Shown here one piece after another: positions 1-7,754 of a stretch of 64,000 nt of DNA. The stretch covers positions 1-64,000 of the forward strand of contig NZ_JBHSCH010000016.1 in NCBI RefSeq assembly GCF_042651065.1. The letters are read 5' to 3'. Below the pieces are notes generated by a model. The model did not search any database. It had not been told where the DNA came from and saw only the letters and a program-made list of their open reading frames with translations. Numbering within the stretch: position 1 is the first letter of the stretch; every line of letters starts with the position of its first letter. This DNA is from Pseudoroseomonas aestuarii. Its GTDB lineage: Bacteria; Pseudomonadota; Alphaproteobacteria; Acetobacterales; Acetobacteraceae. Both the position numbers and the translations under genes were made by a program.

Positions 1-384
1 GCCGCTTCCTGGCTCGGCGCGCCGCTCTTCCTGGCGCTGATCCGCGCCGGCGGGGCGGCGCCGCCCGGGCTGGAGCCCCCGCCGGAACCCTGGCCGGTGC
101 TCGATTGCGGCCAGGCGCCGGGGCACGCGCACGCCGCGCTGCGCGCCGCGCTGGCGGCGGTGGTGCTGGCGCCGGAATGCCCCGCCTTCCCCACCCTCGC
201 CGCGCTGGCGCAGGGCCGCGTGCTGGCGGCCGCCCCGCCGGCGCTCGACCTCGCCCATGGAACGGGCGGGCGGCCGGCCACGGAGGAGCAGGTTGCCCGC
301 TGGCTCGCCGCCGATCCGGCGCGCAGCGCCGGCCCCGCCGCCGGCGGCAGCGGCCCTGGTGACAGTCCGGAGGCCCTCGGGTAA
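1..384 (+). CDS. Hypothetical protein, 3' end only
   Basis: The reading frame is open from the first base of the window and ends at a TAA, so only the last 127 residues are visible. The piece is rich in Ala, Pro and Leu, contains a PVLDCGQAPGHAHAAL stretch and ends in a low-complexity Gly/Pro tail. I do not recognise a family. It lies about 115 bases upstream of the aldolase gene in the same direction and could share its transcript. It is a real coding candidate because the frame is long and unbroken and has GC-rich third positions, but the function is unknown. Confidence 0.55.
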   Translation, partial: AASWLGAPLFLALIRAGGAAPPGLEPPPEPWPVLDCGQAPGHAHAALRAALAAVVLAPECPAFPTLAALAQGRVLAAAPPALDLAHGTGGRPATEEQVARWLAADPARSAGPAAGGSGPGDSPEALG

Positions 385-500
385 AGCCGGAACGGCCCCC
401 GCCGACGAGCGGGGCGCCGCAACGGCCCGCCGCCGTGGGGCGCCTCCCGCGGCCTGGTCCCGCACCGGCGGCAGGGCGCCGAACGGAAGGAAGCACGGTC

Positions 501-1424
501 ATGCAGCTGACGCCCCGCGTGAAGGAAATCCTCTCCTGGTACGAGAGCGACAATCCCGGCACCAAGGCCAACCTGGCGCGCATCCTGATGGAGGGAAAGC
601 TCGGCGGCACCGGCCGGCTGGTGATCCTGCCGGTGGACCAGGGCTTCGAGCACGGCCCGGCCCGCTCCTTCGCCCCCAACCCCGCCGCCTATGACCCGCG
701 CTACCATTTCGAGCTGGCCATTGAGGCGGGCCTCTCCGCCTATGCCGCGCCGCTCGGCATGATCGAGGCGGGGGCCTCCACCTATGCCGGCGCCATCCCG
801 ACCATCCTGAAGGTCAATTCGTCCAACAGCCTCTCCACCACCAAGGACCAGGCGGTGACGGCCACCGTGGCGGATGCGCTGCGCCTCGGCTGCTCGGCCA
901 TCGGCTTCACCATCTATCCCGGCTCCGAATACCAGTTCGAGATGATGGAGGAGCTGCGCGAGCTGGCCGAGGAAGCGAAGGCCGCCGGCCTTGCCGTGGT
1001 GGTGTGGAGCTATCCGCGCGGCCCGAACCTCGACAAGACCGCGGAGACCGCGCTCGACATCTGCGCCTATGCCGCGCACATGGCGGCGCTGCTCGGCGCC
1101 CACATCATCAAGGTGAAGCCGCCAACGGAAGCGATCTCGCTCGACGCCGCCAGGAAGACCTACGAGAAATCCCCGGTGCCGGAGATCGGCCAGCTCTCCG
1201 GCCGCATCCGGCACATCACCCAGGCCTGCTTCGGCGGCCGGCGCATCGTGGTGTTCTCGGGCGGCGAGGCCGGCACGGCCGAATCCATCGTCGAGATGGC
1301 GCGCGGCATCCATGCCGGCGGCGGCAACGGCTCGATCATCGGCCGCAACACCTTCCAGCGCCCCAAGGCGGAGGCGCTGAAGCTGCTGTCCGACATCATC
1401 GCCGTCTACCAGGCGGCCGCCTGA
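501..1424 (+). CDS. fba: Class I fructose-bisphosphate aldolase (DhnA/FbaB type)
   Basis: 307 residues. This cytoplasmic enzyme cleaves fructose 1,6-bisphosphate to dihydroxyacetone phosphate and glyceraldehyde 3-phosphate, or does the reverse, through a Schiff base. The archaeal-type class I signature is present: VILPVDQGFEHG at residues 41-52, VVVWSYPRG near 167, and IIKVK at 202-206, which holds the expected Schiff-base lysine (K204 or K206). The end has the phosphate-binding GG-rich loop (VVFSGGEAG). I chose the ATG at 501, not the longer in-frame start at 435, because GGAAGGA lies just upstream and the protein then starts at the family's usual MxxTPRVKEIL. One base separates its stop from thiE. 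No zinc-site motif of class II aldolases is seen. Confidence 0.93.
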   Translation: MQLTPRVKEILSWYESDNPGTKANLARILMEGKLGGTGRLVILPVDQGFEHGPARSFAPNPAAYDPRYHFELAIEAGLSAYAAPLGMIEAGASTYAGAIPTILKVNSSNSLSTTKDQAVTATVADALRLGCSAIGFTIYPGSEYQFEMMEELRELAEEAKAAGLAVVVWSYPRGPNLDKTAETALDICAYAAHMAALLGAHIIKVKPPTEAISLDAARKTYEKSPVPEIGQLSGRIRHITQACFGGRRIVVFSGGEAGTAESIVEMARGIHAGGGNGSIIGRNTFQRPKAEALKLLSDIIAVYQAAA

Positions 1425-1425
1425 G

Positions 1426-2082
1426 ATGGCGCCGGCTCCGGAGGCGGGCGGCGGCGAGCCGGGCTGCCGCCTCTATCTCATCACGCCGCCCGCGCTGGAG
1501 CCGGCGCGCTTCGCCGACGACCTCGCCCGCGCGCTCGACGCGGGCGACGTGGCCGCCGTGCAGCTGCGCCTGAAGGATGTGGGCGAGGACGCGCTGCGGC
1601 GCGCCATCGACGTGCTGCGGCCCGTGACGCAGTCGCGCGATGTCGCCTTCCTGCTGAACGACCGCGCCGACCTCGCCGTGCAGCAGGGCTGCGACGGCGC
1701 CCATCTCGGCCAGACCGATGGCGACCACGCCCAGGCGCGCAAGCTGCTGGGGCCGGAGCGGATGCTCGGCATCACCTGCCACGCCAGCCGGCACCTGGCG
1801 ATGGAGGCGGGCGAGCTGGGCGCCGACTACGTGGCCTTCGGCGCCTTCTTCCCCACCGCCACCAAGCAGGCCGAGCACCGGGCCGAGCCCGAGATTTTGG
1901 AGTGGTGGACGGAGATGTTCGAGCTGCCCTCGGTCGCCATCGGCGGCATCACCGCCGAGAACTGCGCGCCGCTGGTGCGGGCGGGGGCGGATTTCCTGGC
2001 CGTGGTCGGGGCGGTGTGGAACCACCCGGACGGCCCCGCGGCCGGGGTGCGCGCCCTGAACGCGGCGATCGCCGCCGCCTGA
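1426..2082 (+). CDS. thiE: Thiamine-phosphate synthase
   Basis: 218 residues, the usual ThiE length. It joins hydroxymethylpyrimidine diphosphate and thiazole phosphate to give thiamine monophosphate. The TIM-barrel motifs occur in order: RLYLITPP (beta-1), VQLRLKD (diphosphate-binding Lys region), FLLNDRADLA (Asn-Asp, Mg and pyrimidine contacts), DGAHLGQTD, GITCHAS, DYVAFGAFFPTATK and VAIGGITAENC, then GADFLAVVGAVW at the phosphate loop. It starts one base after the aldolase stop, so the two are probably translationally coupled. No TPP riboswitch is visible upstream. The downstream edge carries a tandem 14-bp repeat. Confidence 0.93.
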   Translation: MAPAPEAGGGEPGCRLYLITPPALEPARFADDLARALDAGDVAAVQLRLKDVGEDALRRAIDVLRPVTQSRDVAFLLNDRADLAVQQGCDGAHLGQTDGDHAQARKLLGPERMLGITCHASRHLAMEAGELGADYVAFGAFFPTATKQAEHRAEPEILEWWTEMFELPSVAIGGITAENCAPLVRAGADFLAVVGAVWNHPDGPAAGVRALNAAIAAA

Positions 2083-2090
2083 GGCGGCCC

Positions 2091-2146
2091 GCGCCTAGGG
2101 GTCCGCGCCTAGGGGTCCGCGCCTCAGGGCCGGTGCCTCAGGGCCG
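2091..2146. repeat. Four tandem copies of a 14-bp unit
   Basis: Units start at 2091, 2105, 2119 and 2133. The first two are identical (GCGCCTAGGGGTCC). The third (GCGCCTCAGGGCCG) and fourth (GTGCCTCAGGGCCG) have drifted together. The array sits between the convergent thiE and cupin genes and runs into the last codons of the cupin gene, whose stop is inside the fourth unit. It includes CCTAGG, a rare site in such DNA. Confidence 0.85.
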
Positions 2147-2623
2147 GCGCGGATAGGCCTCGCCGGTGACGGGGCAGCAGGGCGGGTCCGGCAGCCGGGC
2201 GATGCGCGCCCGCGCCTCCGCCGCCTGTGCCGTGGAGGCCAGGCGCTGGTCCGGCTCCTGCCCTTCCGGATAGGCGCCCACCACCAGCAGGTCCTCGCTC
2301 TCCTCCACGCGCTGGTGCCCGGTGCCGGCGGGCAGCACCAGAACGTCGCCGGCGCTCACCGGCACCTCCGGCCCGCTCTCGTCGCCCAGCCGCACGACCA
2401 CCGATCCCTTCACGATGGCCAGCGCCTCATGCGCCGTGGTGTGGAAATGCACATAGGGATGGATCCCGTCGCGCCAGGCGGGCAGCCAGCCATGTCCGGC
2501 GAGCAGCGCCTCCGCCCGTTCCACCTTGCCTTCGGGAAAGACCTTCCGGTGCACCTGGACGGGCAGCCGCGGATTGTTCGGGACCGCCTCCTGACTGGGC
2601 AGCCACAGGGTTTCGCTTTGCAT
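2138..2623 (-). CDS. Cupin-domain protein (COG4297/YjlB-like)
   Basis: 161 residues, a single cupin barrel. Both cupin motifs are present: HFHTTAHEALAIVKG (two His and one Glu metal ligands) and PAGTGHQRV (third His). The family's catalytic role is unknown, and the fold usually binds a divalent metal. The ATG at 2623 is preceded by GGAGA and gives a start MQSETLW. An upstream GTG at 2656 is less likely. An EcfG-type promoter match lies 32 bases upstream (GCAAC-N17-CGTT on the minus strand), so stress induction is likely. It is not in an obvious operon. Confidence 0.8.
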   Translation of the reverse strand: MQSETLWLPSQEAVPNNPRLPVQVHRKVFPEGKVERAEALLAGHGWLPAWRDGIHPYVHFHTTAHEALAIVKGSVVVRLGDESGPEVPVSAGDVLVLPAGTGHQRVEESEDLLVVGAYPEGQEPDQRLASTAQAAEARARIARLPDPPCCPVTGEAYPRRP

Positions 2624-2654
2624 CTGCCGGTCTCCGGTATTCCTTGCCGTTGCC

Positions 2655-2680
2655 AACGGGATCGAAGGCGCCCGAGTTGC
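2655..2680 (-). promoter_or_regulatory. Putative EcfG-type promoter of the cupin gene
   Basis: On the minus strand GCAAC (2680-2676), 17 bases, then CGTT (2658-2655). This matches the alphaproteobacterial general-stress consensus GGAAC-N16/17-CGTT except for the second base. The predicted transcription start falls about 25 bases before the ATG at 2623. The same variant occurs upstream of egtB and glgE in this window. Confidence 0.5.
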
Positions 2681-2695
2681 GGAGCAGGGCCTTGG

Positions 2696-3850
2696 CTATT
2701 GCGTGAACGCGGCCATCCGCCGCTCCCATTCCTGCCGCAGGCGCAGGGCCCAGCTTGGGTGCGGCTCCGGCAGGCGGGGCATGTCGGGCGGCGGCGGCGT
2801 GGCCAGCAGCGCCTCGGGGCGCGGCCGGGGCGCCGGCGGGGCCAGCCGGCCCAGCAGATGCGGGTCGGCCATGCGGGCCTGGGCCTCCGGGGAGAGCAGG
2901 AAATTGGCGGCCAGCATCGCCGCCTCGGGCTGCGCCGCGGCACGCGGCACGGCCAGCAGCGCGGCATGGGCCATGCTGCCGCGTCCCAGCGTCTGGGCGC
3001 GGCTGGAGGGCGGCCATTCCCCCAGCCGCACCAGCCGCGGCAGCGCGATGGGATGCAGCGCCGGCATCAGGGCGATCTCGCCGCTCCGCAGCAGGCGCCG
3101 CAAGGCCGCGGCCCCTTCGGGGAAGGCCTGGCCCTGGCGCCACAGGAAAGGGCGAAGCGAGCCATACCACTCCCAGAAGGGCGCGGTGAAAAGGGTGAAG
3201 TTCCGGTCGGTGGTGGGGCTCTCCAGAAGGCGCGGATGCGGCACCAGCTCGTGCAAGGCCTGCAGCAGGAAGGCGGCGCCCAGCGCGTGGCGTGGCGTCG
3301 GGTGCGCCAGCCGGCCTGGCCGGGCCCGCGCCCAATCCGGCAGCGCCAGCATGCCGGGCGGCGGCTCCGGCACCTGCGCCGCATCGTGCACCAGCACCAG
3401 CCCGCCGCCATGCCAGGGCACGCCGAAGCCGCCTTCCGGCGCCCCGGGCGGCGGCGGCGCGGCGTTGGGCAGGGCCGAGCGGGCCGGCAGCAGCAGGTCC
3501 TGCTGCCGCAGGGCGAGCAGCGCGCCCGCATCCAGCGCCACCAGATCCACCCCCTCCCCCGATGCGACGCGCGAGACCGCCTCCGCCTCGTCGCGCAGCG
3601 GCACGATGTCGAGGCCAATGCCGTGGCGGGCCGCCAGCTCGGCCGCCATCCAGCCCAGGAAGCCCTCCAGGCCCGGATCCTCGGCAGTCAGGTGGAAGCG
3701 GAGGGTACGGCCCCAGGCGTTCTGGCGCAGCGCCTCCCACAACAGGGCGGCGGCCCCGTCGAGAGGGATCCCGGCGGCGGCGCGGCGGCGCGGCAGCCCG
3801 GCGGCCAAGGCCGGGGGCAGGCCCGCCAGCAGGCCGCGCCGCGTGATCAT
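2696..3850 (-). CDS. ABC-type substrate-binding protein, YnjB-like, orphan
   Basis: 384 residues. The N-terminus has a Tat-like signal (TRRGLLAG, then an Ala-rich hydrophobic run), so it is probably exported to the periplasm. The body looks like the COG4134/YnjB group of solute-binding proteins: VDLVALDAGALLALRQQDLL and ALGAAFLLQALHELV fit a two-lobe periplasmic binder, and the C-terminus is proline-rich. YnjB relatives normally pair with a permease (YnjC) and an ATPase (YnjD); neither is adjacent, so the partners are elsewhere or lost. Substrate unknown. It is separated from the cupin gene by 72 bases and may be transcribed with it. Confidence 0.65.
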   Translation of the reverse strand: MITRRGLLAGLPPALAAGLPRRRAAAGIPLDGAAALLWEALRQNAWGRTLRFHLTAEDPGLEGFLGWMAAELAARHGIGLDIVPLRDEAEAVSRVASGEGVDLVALDAGALLALRQQDLLLPARSALPNAAPPPPGAPEGGFGVPWHGGGLVLVHDAAQVPEPPPGMLALPDWARARPGRLAHPTPRHALGAAFLLQALHELVPHPRLLESPTTDRNFTLFTAPFWEWYGSLRPFLWRQGQAFPEGAAALRRLLRSGEIALMPALHPIALPRLVRLGEWPPSSRAQTLGRGSMAHAALLAVPRAAAQPEAAMLAANFLLSPEAQARMADPHLLGRLAPPAPRPRPEALLATPPPPDMPRLPEPHPSWALRLRQEWERRMAAFTQ

Positions 3851-3963
3851 GCCCCCGCCCCGGCGGAAAGCCGGGGAGCACGGGAGCCTGCATTTCTGTT
3901 CCGCCTCAGCATGGGGCGGCGTAGATAGGATGGCGGAGCCGCTTTACCCAGCCCCGCCGGCCT

Positions 3964-4653
3964 TCAGGGCGCGCCGTGCGGCACGTGCCGGGCCAGCCCC
4001 CCGAACAGGTCCAGCATGCGCTCGCGCCAGGCATGGACCGCGTCCGAGGCTTCCAGAAGCGGGAATGACGACACGCAGCGCGCCCATTGGAAGCTTCCGA
4101 ACACGGCATAGTCGCCATAGTCCGGCGCCGCACCGCCCAGAAAGGGCTGAGCACGCAGGATCACCCGCAGCGGTTGCAGGGCCGCGCGGAACTCGGGCAG
4201 CCGTGCTTCACGCCCTTGTGTCACCTGCTCCAGGGCCATGCCGAAGCGCGCTTCGCGGCTGGCGCGGAAATAGGTCCGGTGGCTTTCATCCAGCCATTGC
4301 GGGATGTCGCTGACGATCATCCGCGCCAGATGCAGGTTCAGCACCGTGTCGGCCCAGGCATTGATGAAGCGCACCGGCTGGCGGGCGCCGTTGAACAGCG
4401 AAGGGGCCTCGGGGTAGCGGTCCTCCAGATACTCGGCGATGGCCCAGGAATCCGCGACCACATGGTCCCCGTCCACCAGCACCGGCACCTTGTCCTGGCC
4501 CGAGAAGGCGATGGCCTGGCCTTCGGTGAAGCGCCAGGGGACGCAATCCGCCTCCAGCCCCTTGTGCGCCAGCGCCATGCGGCTGCGCCAGCAATAGGGG
4601 CTGAAGCGGCGCTGCGGGTCGGAGCCGGCCAGCTCGTAGAGTTCGCGCGCCAT
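3964..4653 (-). CDS. Glutathione S-transferase family protein (LigE/beta-etherase-like)
   Basis: 229 residues, full GST length. The N-terminal thioredoxin-like domain carries FSPYCWRSRMALAHKGL, with Ser/Cys near the glutathione-activating position, and the VPVLVDGDHVVADSWAI cis-Pro and glutathione-binding loop. The rest is the all-helical C-terminal domain. The SPYCWRSRMALAHKG pattern is typical of the beta-etherase-like GST subgroup, some of which cleave aryl ethers, but most members have no known substrate. It is a soluble cytoplasmic protein downstream of the dpp operon on the same strand, separated by 214 bases and a hairpin, so probably its own unit. Confidence 0.85.
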   Translation of the reverse strand: MARELYELAGSDPQRRFSPYCWRSRMALAHKGLEADCVPWRFTEGQAIAFSGQDKVPVLVDGDHVVADSWAIAEYLEDRYPEAPSLFNGARQPVRFINAWADTVLNLHLARMIVSDIPQWLDESHRTYFRASREARFGMALEQVTQGREARLPEFRAALQPLRVILRAQPFLGGAAPDYGDYAVFGSFQWARCVSSFPLLEASDAVHAWRERMLDLFGGLARHVPHGAP

Positions 4654-4787
4654 CGCCGCTCAGCCGGCCCGGACGCCGCGGCGCAGGGGCAGGCCGTGCA
4701 GCGCGCCCCCCTTCAGGCAGCGTGCGGCCCCAGGCTGGCTCGGCGTCATCGCGGAATGCGGTTCGGTCATCGCTGGCAGCTCCCACG

Positions 4788-4806
4788 CGGTGGCGCAGCG
4801 CCACCG
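4788..4806 (-). terminator. Hairpin after the dpp operon
   Basis: CGGTGGC (4788-4794), five-base loop, GCCACCG (4800-4806). The stem is strong, but neither strand has a following T run. It lies 60 bases after the dppF stop, so it may be a rho-dependent or mRNA-stabilising structure. I see nothing else in 4654-4867. Confidence 0.3.
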
Positions 4807-4867
4807 CTCCGGAGCAGGACGCTACAAAGCCCCCTCCCCCGCGGCAAGCCGGCCCCGGCGGCGCGGG

Positions 4868-5854
4868 TCACGCCGCCCGCGCATCCCGCCCCGGGAAATG
4901 GCAGGCTGCCATCTGCCCGCCATGCGGCGCCAGCGCCGGCTCCCGCTCGGCGCAGAGCGGGGTGGCGCGCGGGCAGCGGGTGCGGAAGCGGCAGCCGCCC
5001 GGCAGCCGCCCGGCATCGGGCGGCTCGCCCTGGAGGCTGAAATTCTCGGTCACGCGCCGGCCGCCGATCTGCGGGATCGCCGCCAGCAGGGACTGGGTGT
5101 AGGGGTGCTGCGGGTCGGCGAAGATCGCGGCGGTCGGGCCGATCTCGACGATGCGGCCGAGATACATCACCGCCACCCGCGTACACATCATCCGCACCAC
5201 CGCGAGGTCGTGGCTGACGAAGACATAGGTGAGGTCGAAGCGGTCGCGCAGCTCGCGGAACAGCTTCAGCACCGTGGCCTGCACCGAGACATCCAGCCCC
5301 GAGGTCGGCTCGTCGAGGATCACCACCTTGGGGTGCAGCGTCAGGATGCGCGCGAGGCCCACGCGGCGCTGCTGCCCGCCCGAGATCTCGTGCGGATACA
5401 GTTCCAGATGCCCCTCCGGCAGCCCCACGGCGCGCAGGATCTCGCGCACCCGGGCACGGCGCGCGGCAGCGTCGAGCTTCGTGTGGATGACCAGCGGCTC
5501 CTCCAGCGAGCGGCCGATCTTCCAGCGCGGGTCGAGCGAGGCGCCGGGGTCCTGGTAGGCGTATTGCAGGTCCTTCCGGCGCTCGGTGCGGTGACGCTGG
5601 CCGGGGCCGGCGAGCAGTTCGCCATCGAGCAGGATCTCGCCGGCATCGGGCTGCTGGATGCCCATTACCGTCTTGCCGAGCGTCGACTTGCCGCAGCCGG
5701 ATTCGCCCACCAGGCCGAGGATCTCGCCCTTCTCCAGGGTGAAGGAGATGTCGTCCACCGCCTTCACCGCTCCCACCCGGCGGCCCATGAAGCCACGGAT
5801 GGGGAAGTGCTTGACGAGGTGGCGCAGCTCCAGGATGGGGCTCGTCGGGGTCAT
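4868..5854 (-). CDS. dppF: Dpp/Opp ABC transporter, ATP-binding subunit 2
   Basis: 328 residues. Second ATPase of a peptide/nickel-type importer. Walker A is GESGCGKST, the ABC signature EISGGQQRR, and Walker B VVILDEPTSGLD, followed by FVSHDLAVV. The C-terminal oligopeptide-transporter extension has PGGCRFRTRCPRA, with the Cys residues typical of DppD/DppF. The ATG at 5854 overlaps the dppD stop by four bases (ATGA), so a long upstream extension of the frame is rejected. It is the last gene of the operon. It acts at the inner face of the membrane with DppBCD. Confidence 0.93.
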   Translation of the reverse strand: MTPTSPILELRHLVKHFPIRGFMGRRVGAVKAVDDISFTLEKGEILGLVGESGCGKSTLGKTVMGIQQPDAGEILLDGELLAGPGQRHRTERRKDLQYAYQDPGASLDPRWKIGRSLEEPLVIHTKLDAAARRARVREILRAVGLPEGHLELYPHEISGGQQRRVGLARILTLHPKVVILDEPTSGLDVSVQATVLKLFRELRDRFDLTYVFVSHDLAVVRMMCTRVAVMYLGRIVEIGPTAAIFADPQHPYTQSLLAAIPQIGGRRVTENFSLQGEPPDAGRLPGGCRFRTRCPRATPLCAEREPALAPHGGQMAACHFPGRDARAA

Positions 5855-6873
5855 GCGGGCAGCCTCGGATGGTAGCAGCGCAGGCGGTGGCCCTCGGCCA
5901 GCAGCGTCTCCTCCGGCCGGGTGGCGCGGCACGCCTCCGTGGCGCGGTCGCAGCGCGGATGGAAGCGGCAGCCGGGCGGCTGGGCGAGCGGGCTCGGAAC
6001 CTCGCCGGGAATGCCCGCGACATCGGCGCCTTCCCTGGGCAGGCTCTCCAGCAGGCGGGTGGTGTAGGGGTGCGCGGGGGCGGCGAAGAAGCGGTCGATC
6101 GGCGCCGATTCCACGTCCTGCCCGGCATACATCACCGTCACCGCGTCACAGATCTCCCAGGCGGAGCCGAGGTCGTGCGTCGTCAGCAGCACCGCCACGC
6201 GCCGCTCGGTGGCGAGGCGGCGGATGACGCCCAGGATCTGCGCCTGGATGGTGACGTCGAGCGCCGTGGTCGGCTCGTCGGCGATGACGAGGTCGGGCTC
6301 CGGCAGCAGCGCCATGGCGATCATCAGCCGCTGCCGCTGCCCACCCGAGACCTCGTGCGGGTATTTCCGCAGGATGGCGGCCGGGTTGGGGAGTTGCACG
6401 GCGGCGAGCATCTCCAGCACCGCCTCCCGGTCGGCCTTCCGGCGTGCGCGTGGATAGGGTTGCAGCAGGGTGGGCCAGCGCCCCTCTCCCTGGCGACGGG
6501 GAGACTTCCACTTCATCAGGTCCATCAGCTGCTCGCCGATGGTGAAGACCGGGTTGAAGCTGCTGAACGGGTCCTGCGGGATGAAGGTGATGGCGCGGCC
6601 GCGCAGGTCGCGCGCCAGGGTGGCGGGGTCCTCGCGCAGCAGGTCTCGGCCACGGAAGCTGATGCGCCCGCCCTCGATCTGCGCGCCGCCCGCCGGCAGC
6701 ACGCCAAGGATGGCGCGCGCCAGCGTGGTCTTGCCGCAGCCGGATTCGCCCACCAGCCCCATCACCTGCCCCGGCGCGATGCGGAGGCTGGCACCATCGA
6801 GGATGCGCGCCAGGCCACGCTCGGTGCGGAAGCCGAGGGTGAGGCGGTCCACCTCCAGGAGAAGCCCGCTCAC
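5851..6873 (-). CDS. dppD: Dpp/Opp ABC transporter, ATP-binding subunit 1
   Basis: 340 residues from a GTG start at 6873. GTGA overlaps the dppC stop, which decides the start over the 55-residue upstream extension. Walker A GESGCGKTT, signature EVSGGQRQR, Walker B LVIADEPTTALD, LLTTHDLGS, and the C-terminal GCRFHPRCDRA Cys-containing tail of peptide-importer ATPases. It pairs with DppF as a heterodimer. An insertion rich in basic residues (around MKWKSPRRQGEGRW) between Walker A and the signature is longer than in typical DppD. The substrate cannot be read from the ATPase. Confidence 0.92.
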   Translation of the reverse strand: MSGLLLEVDRLTLGFRTERGLARILDGASLRIAPGQVMGLVGESGCGKTTLARAILGVLPAGGAQIEGGRISFRGRDLLREDPATLARDLRGRAITFIPQDPFSSFNPVFTIGEQLMDLMKWKSPRRQGEGRWPTLLQPYPRARRKADREAVLEMLAAVQLPNPAAILRKYPHEVSGGQRQRLMIAMALLPEPDLVIADEPTTALDVTIQAQILGVIRRLATERRVAVLLTTHDLGSAWEICDAVTVMYAGQDVESAPIDRFFAAPAHPYTTRLLESLPREGADVAGIPGEVPSPLAQPPGCRFHPRCDRATEACRATRPEETLLAEGHRLRCYHPRLPA

Positions 6874-7754
6874 GGCCCGCGCCCCCCACGGCGGATGCGC
6901 GGGTCGAGGATGTCCCGCAGGCCATCGCCCAGCAGGTTGAAGCCCATGACGACGAGGAAGATGGCGATGCCCGGGGCCAGCGCGTACCACCAGGCCTCGG
7001 GCAGGTATTCGCGGGATTCGGCGATGGTGCGGCCCCATTCCGGCGTCGGCGGCGGCGCGCCGAGGCCGAGGAAGCCCAGCGCCGCCGCCGTCAGGATGGT
7101 GGCGCCCATGCCGATGGAGGTGCGCACGATGATCGCGGAGGCGATGTTGGGCAGGATGTGCAGGATCATGACGCGCGGCGCCGAGGCGCCGAGGGCGATG
7201 GCGGCCTCGACGAAGGTCTCGTTCTTGATCGAGCGCGTCTCGGCATAAACCAGCCGCGCCCAGAACGGCCAGTAGGTGGCGCTAAGCGCCAGGATGACGT
7301 TCTCGATCGACGGCCCCAGCGTCTGCGCGATGGCGATGGCCAGCACAATCTGCGGCACGGCGAGGAAGATGTCCGACAGCCGCATCAGCAGGTCGCTGAA
7401 CCAGTTGCGGTAGTAGCCCGCCACCAGCCCGATCGGCACGCCGATCAGCACCGCCGTGCCGGCGGCGATGACCGCGATCAGGATGGTGATGCGCGCGCCG
7501 AACAGCAGGCGGCTGTAGATGTCGGCGCCCATGCGGTCGGTGCCCATCCAGTGCTCCGCGCCGGGCGGCGTCAGGCGGCGGGCGGTGTGGATCTCGTACA
7601 CGTCGTTCGGGTGGGTGGCGAGCCAGGGGGCGAAGATGGCCGCCAGCACCAGCAGCAGGATCAGCGTGAAGCCGACCATCGCCGCGCGGTCGCGCAGCAG
7701 GCGCCGCGCGATATCCGCCGCGCCGGCGAGGAAGCCGTGGTTCGGCGCGCTCAT
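6870..7754 (-). CDS. dppC: Dpp/Opp ABC transporter permease (DppC-like)
   Basis: 294 residues. Inner-membrane permease with an N-terminal membrane segment (FTLILLLVLAAIFAPWL), then the OppC N-domain motif PGAEHWMGTDRMGADIYSRL, four to five further segments, and the EAA loop EAAIALGASAPRVMILHILPN that docks the ATPases. Its ATG overlaps the dppB stop (ATGA at 7754-7751), and its stop overlaps the dppD GTG, so dppB-C-D-F are tightly coupled. Confidence 0.93.
   Translation of the reverse strand: MSAPNHGFLAGAADIARRLLRDRAAMVGFTLILLLVLAAIFAPWLATHPNDVYEIHTARRLTPPGAEHWMGTDRMGADIYSRLLFGARITILIAVIAAGTAVLIGVPIGLVAGYYRNWFSDLLMRLSDIFLAVPQIVLAIAIAQTLGPSIENVILALSATYWPFWARLVYAETRSIKNETFVEAAIALGASAPRVMILHILPNIASAIIVRTSIGMGATILTAAALGFLGLGAPPPTPEWGRTIAESREYLPEAWWYALAPGIAIFLVVMGFNLLGDGLRDILDPRIRRGGRGP

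Noticed and set aside
435..500. Extended N-terminus of the aldolase
   Set aside because: Low-complexity leader, while GGAAGGA before ATG 501 and the family's usual N-terminus support the shorter form.
1426..1500. TPP riboswitch control of thiE
   Set aside because: thiE starts one base after the aldolase stop, with no leader in which a THI element could fold.
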